Positions 24,086 through 31,431 of a stretch of DNA of 64,000 bases are shown one piece after another. This DNA comes from DASQFQ01 sp963811595 (GTDB lineage Bacteria; Actinomycetota; Thermoleophilia; Solirubrobacterales; Solirubrobacteraceae): assembly GCA_963811595.1 (NCBI GenBank), contig CAWERW010000008.1, forward strand, positions 496,001-560,000. Direction: 5' to 3'. Position numbers and translations under genes: made by a program. The notes beneath the pieces were generated by a model. The model had not been told where the DNA came from. It searched no databases and saw only the letters and a list, made by a program, of their open reading frames with translations. The first letter of the stretch is position 1, and every line of letters begins with the position of its first letter.

Positions 24086-25228
24086 ATGCCCATCCCGACC
24101 GAGCTCGTCGGATCGCTGCCGCGGCCGATGAAGCTGCAGGAGGCCTACCAGGCCTACGACGACGGCGCGATCGACTTCGCGGCGCTGCAGGCCGAGCAGG
24201 ACAAGGCCGCCGAGGACTCGATCAAGCGCCTCGAGCAGACCGGCGAGACGTACGTGACCGACGGCGAGCAGCGCGAGTCGAGCTTCGCCACCTACCCGAT
24301 CACCGACACCCTGGCCGGCACCGGCCTCGCCGACAACCTCGCGGGCGACGGCCAGTTCTTCGCGATCTTCGACGACGGCCATCACCGCCAGCTCCCGCGC
24401 CTCACCGGCGGCCCGTTCCGCTACAAGACGTTCGCCTCGGAGTTCGTCGAGAAGAACACGGCGATCGCGAGCAAGCCGGTCAAGCAGGCGGTCATCGCCC
24501 CCTCGATGCTGATGCTCCTGTACCCGCTCGAGCGCGAGCTCGAGGACTACCCGCGCGAGCAGTTCCTCGCCGACCTCTGCGACGAGGTCGAGAAGGACAT
24601 CCGGCAGGCGTTCGCCGCCGGCGCGGAGCGCGTCTCGATCGACTTCACCGAGGGCCGGCTCGCGAACAAGAACGACTCGCGCAACCCCTGGACCAACCAG
24701 GACATGCTCCAGGACTTCATCGACCTCAACAACCGCGTGATCGACCGCTTCTCGCCGGAGGAGCGCAGGAACATCGGCATCCACACCTGCCCGGGCGGCG
24801 ACATGGACTCCGTGCACTCCAAGGAGGTCCCCTACGAGAAGCTGCTGAGCAAGATGTTCCAGCTCAACGCGGGCTACTTCCTCATCCAGTGCGCCAGCGA
24901 GGAGGACAAGGAGAGCGTCTACAAGCTCGTCGGGCAGTACTCGCGCGACGACGCCGACGGCGTGCCGCAGGTCTGCTTCATGGGGGTCATCAACCCGCTC
25001 GACCCGCAGGTCGAGACGCCCGAGCAGGTGCGCGACCAGCTCGTGCTGGCGGCGAAGCACATCCCCAAGGAGCGCCTCGGCGCGACCGACGACTGCGGCT
25101 TCTCGCCGTTCAGCCGCGACGAGAAGCCCAAGCACGGCTCGCCGGACTTCGCCCGCGACGTCGCGATGGAGAAGATCGCCAACCGCGTCAAGGGCGCCGC
25201 AATGGCGTCCGAGGAGCTCGGGGTCTAG
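24086..25228 (+). CDS. cobalamin-independent methionine synthase-like protein (MetE C-terminal domain)
   Basis: A 380-residue single-domain protein corresponding to the catalytic C-terminal barrel of MetE. It starts MPIPTELVGSLPRPMKL, has YVTDGEQRESSF, a zinc-site His in IHTCPGGD, a Cys in FLIQCASEE and the family's DDCGFSPFSRDE near the end. The N-terminal MetE domain is absent, as in the short archaeal/actinobacterial methyltransferases that use methylcobalamin or other donors, so a role in methionine or related thiol methylation is probable but the donor is uncertain. ATG 24086 has a strong GGAGGAGG site. It converges on the TetR gene with a shared CTAG. Confidence 0.85.
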   Translation: MPIPTELVGSLPRPMKLQEAYQAYDDGAIDFAALQAEQDKAAEDSIKRLEQTGETYVTDGEQRESSFATYPITDTLAGTGLADNLAGDGQFFAIFDDGHHRQLPRLTGGPFRYKTFASEFVEKNTAIASKPVKQAVIAPSMLMLLYPLERELEDYPREQFLADLCDEVEKDIRQAFAAGAERVSIDFTEGRLANKNDSRNPWTNQDMLQDFIDLNNRVIDRFSPEERRNIGIHTCPGGDMDSVHSKEVPYEKLLSKMFQLNAGYFLIQCASEEDKESVYKLVGQYSRDDADGVPQVCFMGVINPLDPQVETPEQVRDQLVLAAKHIPKERLGATDDCGFSPFSRDEKPKHGSPDFARDVAMEKIANRVKGAAMASEELGV

Positions 25229-25803
25229 ACGGAGACGCCCCGGGCCGCGAGCAGCAACGCTCCCAGCTCGCGCGCGCGGGTGCCGGCATCGTGGTCGCCC
25301 TCGGCGGCGGCCACGATGCTGCCCTTCATGAGGATGTGCCACTGGCGCGCGAACGCGTCGGCGTCCTCCGCGGGCACGCCGGCCTGCTCGGCGAGGTCGG
25401 CGACGTAGGCGCGGATCGCGGTCAGGTGCTTGACGCTCGCCTGGCGGACGGGCGAGTCGGGGTCGGTGACCTCGAGCATCACGTTGATGAACGAGCAGCC
25501 CTCGAAGTCCTCGCGCGCGAACCATTCGCCGAAGACGTCGAAGATGGCGAGCAGCCGGCCTGCAGGCGTGTCGGCGCGCGCTTCCGCCTCGCTCTGGAGC
25601 CAGGCACGCGTCCAGCGCTCCTCGCGGCGCTGGAGGAACGCGAGGATGAGCTCGTCCTTCGACGCGAAGTTGCGGTAGAGCGTCATCTTCGCCGCACCCG
25701 ACTCGGCGATTATCCGATCGACTCCCACCGCCTTCGTGCCATGCCGGCTGAAGAGCTCGTAGGCGGTCTCGAGGATCCGCTCACGACCACTGGTGGCTGC
25801 CAT
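25225..25803 (-). CDS. TetR family transcriptional regulator
   Basis: A 192-residue regulator with the helix-turn-helix at residues 6-52 (RILETAYELFSRHGTKAVG, then ESGAAKMTLYRNFASKDEL) and a C-terminal TetR domain that contains FEGCSFINVMLEVTD. The start ATG 25803 gives MAATSGRERIL, the usual short leader before the first helix. It diverges from a thioesterase gene across only 28 bases, and an MFS transporter lies beyond that, so these are the likely targets. No perfect operator is visible in the short gap. Confidence 0.85.
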   Translation of the reverse strand: MAATSGRERILETAYELFSRHGTKAVGVDRIIAESGAAKMTLYRNFASKDELILAFLQRREERWTRAWLQSEAEARADTPAGRLLAIFDVFGEWFAREDFEGCSFINVMLEVTDPDSPVRQASVKHLTAIRAYVADLAEQAGVPAEDADAFARQWHILMKGSIVAAAEGDHDAGTRARELGALLLAARGVSV

Positions 25804-25831
25804 CTGTCGTCCGACTATAGCCTTGCGCCGG

Positions 25832-26239
25832 ATGACCTCCCTGCCGGATCCTTCGCTGGATGCGTCGAGCGCGTTCGTCCAGGGCGCGGGCCTCGAGATC
25901 GACGGCGTCGCCGGCGACGAGGTGACCGGCCACATCGACGCCGGCCCGGGCCACCACACACCGTGGGGCATGGTGCACGGCGGCGTCTACGCCGCGGCGG
26001 TGGAGACGGCGTGCAGCATCGGCGCCTCGGTGGCCGTCGACGCCGCGGGGCAGTTCGCGGTCGGCCTCTCCAACACCACGGACTTCCTGCGCGCGCACCG
26101 CGAGGGGCGCCTCGACGTGCGAGCCGTGCCGGTCCACCAGGGGCGGACCGGCCAGCTCTGGCACTGCGACATCACGCGCGAGGACGGCAAGCTCGTCGCG
26201 CAGGGCCGCGTGCGCCTGCAGAACGTCCCGCGGCCCTAG
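25832..26239 (+). CDS. PaaI-type hotdog thioesterase
   Basis: A 135-residue hotdog-fold enzyme. The active-site loop is HHTPWGMVHGGVYAAAVETA, with the family's His-Gly-Gly turn followed by the catalytic acidic residue (Glu) in the helix. Later strands are NTTDFLRAHREGRLDVRAVP and WHCDITREDGKLVAQGRVRL. ATG 25832 is the start; sequence before it does not fit the fold. It is divergent from a TetR regulator, and its stop shares a CTAG with the convergent MFS transporter. It hydrolyses acyl-CoA thioesters; substrate unknown. Confidence 0.85.
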   Translation: MTSLPDPSLDASSAFVQGAGLEIDGVAGDEVTGHIDAGPGHHTPWGMVHGGVYAAAVETACSIGASVAVDAAGQFAVGLSNTTDFLRAHREGRLDVRAVPVHQGRTGQLWHCDITREDGKLVAQGRVRLQNVPRP

Positions 26240-27390
26240 GTCGCGCGCGCCGCGACCAGTGACGCGGCGAGCCCGATCGCGAGCGACGCGGCGATCGCCG
26301 GCCCGTACCCGCCGGCGTCGATGATCGCGCCCGCCGCCGGCGGCCCGACCGCGGAGCCGACCGCCGCGCTCGTGTAGAGCACGCCGAGCAGCGCGCCGAG
26401 CCGGTCGACGCCGAAGCGCGCCGCGACCACCGCGGGCGCGAGCGCGACGTAGCCGCCGTAGCCGATGCCGAGTACGAGCGCGAACGCCAGCAGCACCGGG
26501 TAGCTCCCGCCCGCGACCCACCACAGCACGAAGCTGAGCGCGATCGCCAGGAAGCAGCCGCGGAACACCCGCAGCAGCCCGAGCGGCACGGCCAGCCAGC
26601 CGAGCGCGAGCCGCCCGATCACGCTCGCGGTCCCGATCGCGCCGATCAGGCCGGCCGCGAGCACGGGGTCGACGCCGCGCTCCTCCGCGTAGGAGGGCAG
26701 GTAGACGAAGGGGACGAAGAGCGGGATGCCCAGCAGCGCGGTGGCGAGGTAGAGGCGGCGGTACTGGACGTCGCCGAACGCCTCGCGCAGCGACGCGCCC
26801 ACCGCTCCCTCGCCGGCGGGCGCGGGGGCGGCCGCGAGCGCGCACAGCACCAGCGCGACCGTCCCGGCGGCGGCCAGCACGAGGTAGCTGTCGCGCCAGC
26901 CGACCTCCCCGATCAGCGCCGCGGTCGCCGGAGGGATGGTCAGCGTGCCGATGCCGATGCCCGCCACGGCGACGCCGAGCGCGAGCGTGCGCCGGCGCTC
27001 GAACCACGCGCCGACGAGCGCCACCATCGGCACGTAGGCGCAGGCGACGCCGACGCCGACGCCCACCCCGTACGCCGCGAGCGCGACGCCGAGCGAGCCG
27101 GCCTGCGAGGTGACGAGCAGCCCGAGCCCGAGCGCCGCGGCCCCGACGAGCAGCACGCGGCGCGGGCCGAAGCGGTCGCTCGCGGCTCCGCTGACGCCGC
27201 CGAGCCCGAAGTAGAGCAGCGAGGTCAGCGAGAAGAACGCGGCGCCGGCGGCGCGGCCGACGCCGAAGTCCTCGCGCATCTCGTCCAGGAACGCGCCGTA
27301 GCTGTAGGCGATCCCGAACGCGACGAACATCGCGGCGAACGCCGCGGCGACGACGCCCCACGCGCGCGGCGAGTCAAGGCCCTGGCCCAT
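26236..27390 (-). CDS. MFS transporter (OFA/monocarboxylate type)
   Basis: A 384-residue protein with 12 predicted helices. The first helix has the motif FVAFGIAYSYGAFLDEM, typical of OFA/monocarboxylate-type MFS members. The loop 2-3 motif is GGVSGAASDRFGPRRVLLVG and the central region has ALGVAVAGIGIGTLTIPP. It is probably an anion or organic-acid permease of the inner membrane. The start at ATG 27390 is nine bases from TAGCGT, a possible leaderless promoter. A different MFS protein is at 44496. Confidence 0.82.
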   Translation of the reverse strand: MGQGLDSPRAWGVVAAAFAAMFVAFGIAYSYGAFLDEMREDFGVGRAAGAAFFSLTSLLYFGLGGVSGAASDRFGPRRVLLVGAAALGLGLLVTSQAGSLGVALAAYGVGVGVGVACAYVPMVALVGAWFERRRTLALGVAVAGIGIGTLTIPPATAALIGEVGWRDSYLVLAAAGTVALVLCALAAAPAPAGEGAVGASLREAFGDVQYRRLYLATALLGIPLFVPFVYLPSYAEERGVDPVLAAGLIGAIGTASVIGRLALGWLAVPLGLLRVFRGCFLAIALSFVLWWVAGGSYPVLLAFALVLGIGYGGYVALAPAVVAARFGVDRLGALLGVLYTSAAVGSAVGPPAAGAIIDAGGYGPAIAASLAIGLAASLVAARAT

Positions 27391-27412
27391 CCTCGCCGCA
27401 CGCTACCGGGCA

Positions 27413-27610
27413 TCAGCAGTGGCCGACGACGGCCGCGTCGAGACAGGAGATCGTGGGCGCCGGCGCCGGCGACGGGGAGGCGACGAGCTCGGCAGGGCCG
27501 TCGAGCACCGCCACGAGGGCGAGCGCGACGACTGCGGCGATCACCGCGGCCAGCAGCCAGGCCGGCACGGTGAAGCGGTGGGACAGCGCGGAGTGGAGGT
27601 GTGCGGTCAT
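27413..27610 (-). CDS. small single-pass membrane protein
   Basis: A 65-residue protein: MTAHLHSALSHRF, a hydrophobic helix at residues about 15-40, then a Ser/Pro/Ala segment and an end with two cysteines (ISCLDAAVVGHC). ATG 27610 is the best start; longer frames run into the sigma gene's promoter. It diverges from the ECF sigma gene at 27671. No family is recognised. It may belong to the sigma factor's regulon, but that is only positional. Confidence 0.5.
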   Translation of the reverse strand: MTAHLHSALSHRFTVPAWLLAAVIAAVVALALVAVLDGPAELVASPSPAPAPTISCLDAAVVGHC

Positions 27611-27646
27611 GGCCCCTTGATCGGGCGGCGATTGCGCAATGTGACC

Positions 27647-27655
27647 GTCACAAAC
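27647..27655 (+). promoter_or_regulatory. GTCACAAAC element before ECF/propeller module 1
   Basis: The nonamer GTCACAAAC occurs upstream of this sigma gene and identically upstream of the paralogous sigma gene at 55151 (55115-55123). It resembles the TGTCACA-type -35 element known for some ECF groups. Here it is preceded by GTGACC, making a short inverted repeat GTGAC-C-GTCAC. Autoregulation by the sigma factor is an inference. Confidence 0.5.
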
Positions 27656-27670
27656 AAGGCTCGCCGAGCG

Positions 27671-28228
27671 ATGATGCACCTCGAGGGGGCCGTGACCGCA
27701 CCCACCGATGAAGAGCTTCTCGCCTCACCCGACACCGCCGACTTCGGCGTGTTCTACGACCGCCACGCCAGGACGCTCCTCGGCTACTTCCAGCGCCGCA
27801 CCGGGGACCCGCAGGTGGCGGCCGACCTCACCGCCGAGACGTTCGCCTCCGCGATCGTCGCGCAGGAGCGCTACGTGCCGACCGGCGCGCCGGCGCTCGC
27901 CTGGCTGTACCGGATCGCCGGGCGGCGGCTTGCCGACTACCAGCGCCGCGGCGCGGTCGAGCGCAAGATGCAGCGCGCGCTCGCGATGGAGCGGCCGCGG
28001 CTCAGCGAGACCGATGAGGCGATGATCCGCCTTCTCGCCGACGACGCCGCGCTCTCACTGCTGAGCGAGCTGCCGGCCGACCAGCGCGAGGCCGTCACCG
28101 CCCACGTCGTCGACGACGCGAGCTACGCCGAGCTCGCGACCGCGCAGCACACGTCGGAGGCCGCCGTCCGCCAGCGCGTCTCGCGCGGGCTGGGCACCCT
28201 GCGCCGCCGGATGGGAGGGCGCGCGTGA
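27671..28228 (+). CDS. ECF sigma factor of propeller module 1
   Basis: A sigma-70 family protein of 185 residues from the ATG at 27671. Alignment with its paralogue at 55151 (both have TDE-LL near the start) favours the GTG at 27692 as the true start. Region 2 is FYDRHARTLLGYFQRRTGD with VAADLTAETFASAI; region 4 is LPADQREAVTAHVVDDASYAE with a helix-turn-helix (TSEAAVRQRVSRGLGTLRRR). It ends in a GTGA overlap with a membrane beta-propeller gene. The pair, repeated at 55151-56751, probably forms a sigma/anti-sigma module. Confidence 0.85.
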   Translation: MMHLEGAVTAPTDEELLASPDTADFGVFYDRHARTLLGYFQRRTGDPQVAADLTAETFASAIVAQERYVPTGAPALAWLYRIAGRRLADYQRRGAVERKMQRALAMERPRLSETDEAMIRLLADDAALSLLSELPADQREAVTAHVVDDASYAELATAQHTSEAAVRQRVSRGLGTLRRRMGGRA

Positions 28229-29277
28229 GCGACTTCGTCACCGAGCTGCGGCGCGAGGTCGTGACCGCCCACGCGCAGCACCGCGCGGCGGCGGTCCGCA
28301 CGCGACGGCGGCGCCGGCGCCCCCTCCTTGCCGGCGCCGCCGCGCTCGCGGCGCTGCTCGTCGCGGTCGTGCTGATCGCGCGCTCGCTGCCGGCGCCCGA
28401 GCAGACCGCCGAGCCGCGCGTGGTGGAGGTGGTGCGGATCGGCGGGACCCCCGCCGACGGCGTGCTCGCGCTCGGCTCGCTGTGGGTCGCCGAGTTCGAC
28501 GGGCGCCGCGTCGTGCGCATCGACCCCGAGACCCGCGAGGTGACCGCGCGGATCCCGCTCGGCGACCAGCCCGAGGTGATGGCGAGCGCCGGCGAGCGCC
28601 TGTGGGCCGCGGGCCAGACGCCCGACGGCTATGCGCGCGTGTGGTCGATCGACCCGGAGGCCAACACCGTCCGAGGCCAGTTCGAGACCGACGAGGGCGC
28701 CGACGTCACCGCGACCGGCGACGCGGTCTGGGTGACCCGGCGGGGCCACGAGGACCACTCGATCGATCGGTTCTCCGCGACCGATCTACGCCGCGTCGGC
28801 CGGATCCCGTTCGGCGGCCCGATCGGGCTCGCCGTCGGAGGGGACTCGGTGTGGGCGTTCGGCTCGGACGGGACGATCGCCCGCATCGACGCCGGCAGCG
28901 GCCGCATCGCGCACCGGTGGCCGAGGCTCATGCCCAGCAACCTCACCGCGTCCGGCAGGTCGATCGCCGCCGACCGGACCGGCGCGTGGGTGCTCGACTC
29001 CTATGGAGGGCAGATCGTGCGCCTCGAGGGCGACCGGATCGTGCGCACGATCCGGATCGGCGAGTCGAAGCCGATCCTCGCCGCCACCCCCGGCGCCCTG
29101 TGGATCGTCACCGGCGACGACCCGACCGCCTCGCGCATCGCGCGCATCGATCCGCGCAACGGGAGGGAGACCGCGAGCGTCGAGCTCGGCACCCACTACC
29201 CGCGCGCGCTCGTGCCGGCGCCCGACGGGCTGTGGGTGGTCGCCGGCGACGGCACCGTGGTGCTCGTCGCCGGCTGA
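28225..29277 (+). CDS. membrane-anchored beta-propeller protein, probable anti-sigma sensor (module 1)
   Basis: A 350-residue protein. The short cytoplasmic N terminus begins MSDFVTELRREVVTAHAQ with a very basic stretch, one transmembrane helix lies at residues 34-53, and the outside part is made of repeats such as LGSLWVAEFDGRRVVRIDPE and LWIVTGDDPTASRIARIDP, the pattern of YVTN/NHL propeller blades. There is no zinc-binding anti-sigma motif (HxxxCxxC). The start overlaps the sigma stop (GTGA). The same N-terminal DFVT motif and architecture recur in 55690-56751. A sigma-binding role for the cytoplasmic 33 residues is inferred. Confidence 0.8.
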   Translation: MSDFVTELRREVVTAHAQHRAAAVRTRRRRRRPLLAGAAALAALLVAVVLIARSLPAPEQTAEPRVVEVVRIGGTPADGVLALGSLWVAEFDGRRVVRIDPETREVTARIPLGDQPEVMASAGERLWAAGQTPDGYARVWSIDPEANTVRGQFETDEGADVTATGDAVWVTRRGHEDHSIDRFSATDLRRVGRIPFGGPIGLAVGGDSVWAFGSDGTIARIDAGSGRIAHRWPRLMPSNLTASGRSIAADRTGAWVLDSYGGQIVRLEGDRIVRTIRIGESKPILAATPGALWIVTGDDPTASRIARIDPRNGRETASVELGTHYPRALVPAPDGLWVVAGDGTVVLVAG

Positions 29278-29292
29278 ACCCCTACCGGAGCT

Positions 29293-30951
29293 TCAGGAGC
29301 CGACGCTCTCCTCGGTCAGCGCCGCGTGCTCGTTCGGCACGCAGTGCGTCATCTCGAGGCCCTCGACGTCGCGCGGGCCGTTGTTGCCGAGGTTGTCGAG
29401 CCGCTGCTGCTCGGCGTCGCCCCAGCCCTGCGACGGCAGCGGCTTGAGCCCGCGGACGTCGTCCGCGGTGATGCCGAGGTTCTCGCCGACGCGGCCGCCG
29501 AGCTCGTCGTCGCACAGCAGCAGGTGCCACACCATGCGCTCCTGGATCGGCCGGTCGCACTCGCCCAGCAGGTTCGAGAGGTTGCCGACCAGGTCGTCCT
29601 TCTCCCACTGCTCGGAGAGCTGGTAGCGCTCACCGGCCTGGCGGTAGTCGTCGGTGCGCGGGATCTGCGCGCGCGTCAGGCGCCCGCTGATCTCCGGCCC
29701 CTGCTCGTCGTGGGCCGGCTTGGGCGCCTCGGCGAGCCCGCCGGTGATCGACGGCTCGTAGTTGACGCTCGGGTTCTCGCCCGTGTCGTCGACGTAGTAG
29801 GCCATCTGCGAGTCGCGCTGGTTGGTGGCCGGGGTCCCGTTCTTGGGCGCGTTGACCGGCAGCTGCAGGTAGTTCGGCCCGACCCGGTAGCGCTGCGTGT
29901 CGGAGTAGGAGAACGTGCGCCCGACGAGCATCTTGTCGTCGGAGAAGTCGAGCCCGTCGACCAGCACGCCGGTGCCGAACGCGATCTGCTCGCTCTCGGC
30001 GAAGAAGTTCCCGGGCGTGCGGGTGAGCGTCATCGTGCCCACGTGGCGCAGCGGGAAGTCGTTCTCGGGCCACACCTTGGTGTCGTCGAGCGGGTCCCAG
30101 TCGAGCTCGGGATGGTCGTGGTCGTCCATCAGCTGGACGGAGAGATCCCACTGCGGGTGCTCGCCGCGCTCGATCGCCTCGTAGAGGTCCCGCGTGTGGC
30201 AGCCGAGCTCCTGGCCCTGCATCATCGCCGCGTCGTCCTCGGTCCAGCTCTTGACGCCCTGCTTGGGGTGCCAGTGGTACTTCACGAGCTTGGTGTCGCC
30301 GGCCTCGTTGACCCACTTGTAGGTGTTGACGCCGAAGCCCTGCATCGTGCGGTAGCTCGCCGGGACGCCGCGCGGGCCGAACACCAGCGAGACCATGTGC
30401 ATCGACTCTGGGCTCTGCGAGATGAAGTCGAACACGCGGTTCGGAACCTGGCGCTCGAAGCTCACGGGATCCGGCTTCTGGGAGTGGATGAAGTCGGGGA
30501 ACTTGATCGCGTCGCGGATGAAGAAGACGCCGAGGTTGTTGCCGACGAGGTCCCAGTTGCCGTCCTCGGTGTAGAACTTGACCGCGAAGCCGCGCGGGTC
30601 GCGCGTCGCCTCGGAGGAGTCGCGACCGCCCGCCACCGTCGAGAAGCGGATGGCCAGCTCGGTCTTCTTGCCGGCCTCCTGGAACAGCTTCGCCCGGGTG
30701 TACCTGGAGATCGGCTCGTCGCCGACCTTGCCCGTCGCCTCGAAGTGGCCGAAGGCGGTGGCGCCGCGCGCGTGGACGACCCGCTCCGGGATCCGCTCGC
30801 GGTCGAAGTGGCTCATCTTCTCGAGGAAGTGGTAGTTCTCCATCGTCGACGGGCCGCGCGGACCCACCGTGCGCTGGTTCTGGTTGTCGTAGACCGGATG
30901 GCCCTGGCGGGTGGTGAGGGTCTTGCGCTGCTTGCCGTTGCCTTCGCTCAT
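29293..30951 (-). CDS. katA: monofunctional haem catalase
   Basis: A 552-residue clade 3-like catalase that converts hydrogen peroxide to water and oxygen. The active-site His is in RVVHARGATAFGHFE (about residues 55-69), the core has RFSTVAGGRDSSEATRDPRG and the Asn of WDLVGNN, and the proximal haem Tyr is in RTFSYSDTQRYRVGPNY. A C-terminal tail of about 60 residues follows the core. The start ATG 30951 overlaps the stop of the Fur-family gene (ATGA), so catalase is translated from the fur message, as in CatR-CatA of Streptomyces. Confidence 0.95.
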   Translation of the reverse strand: MSEGNGKQRKTLTTRQGHPVYDNQNQRTVGPRGPSTMENYHFLEKMSHFDRERIPERVVHARGATAFGHFEATGKVGDEPISRYTRAKLFQEAGKKTELAIRFSTVAGGRDSSEATRDPRGFAVKFYTEDGNWDLVGNNLGVFFIRDAIKFPDFIHSQKPDPVSFERQVPNRVFDFISQSPESMHMVSLVFGPRGVPASYRTMQGFGVNTYKWVNEAGDTKLVKYHWHPKQGVKSWTEDDAAMMQGQELGCHTRDLYEAIERGEHPQWDLSVQLMDDHDHPELDWDPLDDTKVWPENDFPLRHVGTMTLTRTPGNFFAESEQIAFGTGVLVDGLDFSDDKMLVGRTFSYSDTQRYRVGPNYLQLPVNAPKNGTPATNQRDSQMAYYVDDTGENPSVNYEPSITGGLAEAPKPAHDEQGPEISGRLTRAQIPRTDDYRQAGERYQLSEQWEKDDLVGNLSNLLGECDRPIQERMVWHLLLCDDELGGRVGENLGITADDVRGLKPLPSQGWGDAEQQRLDNLGNNGPRDVEGLEMTHCVPNEHAALTEESVGS

Positions 30952-31388
30952 GCGGTGATCCCTTCGACGGTGGACTGGCAGCGGGGGCAGAGCCCCCAGA
31001 ACGTCACCTCGGCCTCGTCGATCGCGAAGCCGTTGCGCTCCGACGGCTCGAGACACGCAGCGTGGCCGACGACGCAGTCGACGTCGACCGCCACGCCGCA
31101 CTCCCGGCAGACGAGGTGGTGGTGGTTGTCGCCGACGCGCGACTCGTAGCGCACCGGCCCGCCCGCGGGCGCGATCCGCCGGGCGAGCCCGGCGCGGTGC
31201 AGCGCCTCGCAGACGTCGTACGTGGCCTGGGTGGAGATGCTCACGCCCGCGGAGCGGACGCGCTCGATGACCTGGTCGACGCGCGGGTGGTCGTGCGAGG
31301 CATCGAGCACCCCGAGCACGGAGACGCGGGGCGCCGTGACGCGCAGCCCTGCGGCGCGCAGGCGGTCCGTGACCTGCTCCATCGACAC
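30948..31388 (-). CDS. Fur/PerR-family peroxide-type regulator
   Basis: A 146-residue Fur-family repressor. The N-terminal winged helix has GLRVTAPRVSVLGVLDASHD and STQATYDVCEALHRAGL. The metal/dimer domain has the regulatory His cluster GDNHHHLVCRECG and a second CxxC (GLCPRCQ), together forming the structural zinc site. GTG 31388 is favoured by TAGGGT eight bases upstream; ATG 31382 is the alternative. A Fur-type box lies just beyond at 31407-31430. Coupling to catalase identifies it as a PerR/CatR-like peroxide sensor. Downstream coupling (ATGA) sets equal expression. Confidence 0.9.
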   Translation of the reverse strand: MSMEQVTDRLRAAGLRVTAPRVSVLGVLDASHDHPRVDQVIERVRSAGVSISTQATYDVCEALHRAGLARRIAPAGGPVRYESRVGDNHHHLVCRECGVAVDVDCVVGHAACLEPSERNGFAIDEAEVTFWGLCPRCQSTVEGITA

Positions 31389-31396
31389 AGCGGCGA

Positions 31397-31402
31397 ACCC
31401 TA
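31397..31402 (-). promoter_or_regulatory. -10 hexamer of the fur-katA promoter
   Basis: On the minus strand TAGGGT is followed by eight bases and the GTG at 31388, the leaderless geometry seen elsewhere in the window. The Fur-type box lies directly upstream between the -10 and -35 positions. Confidence 0.5.
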
Positions 31403-31406
31403 CAAG

Positions 31407-31430
31407 TTCCAGTTCTGGAATGAATCCAGA
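31407..31430. promoter_or_regulatory. Fur/PerR-type box of overlapping inverted repeats
   Basis: TTCCAG-TT-CTGGAA (31407-31420) overlaps TCTGGA-ATGAA-TCCAGA (31414-31430), both perfect. Overlapping palindromes immediately before a Fur-family gene are typical of autoregulatory boxes. The site lies directly upstream of the -10 hexamer of the fur-katA message. Confidence 0.7.
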
Positions 31431-31431
31431 C

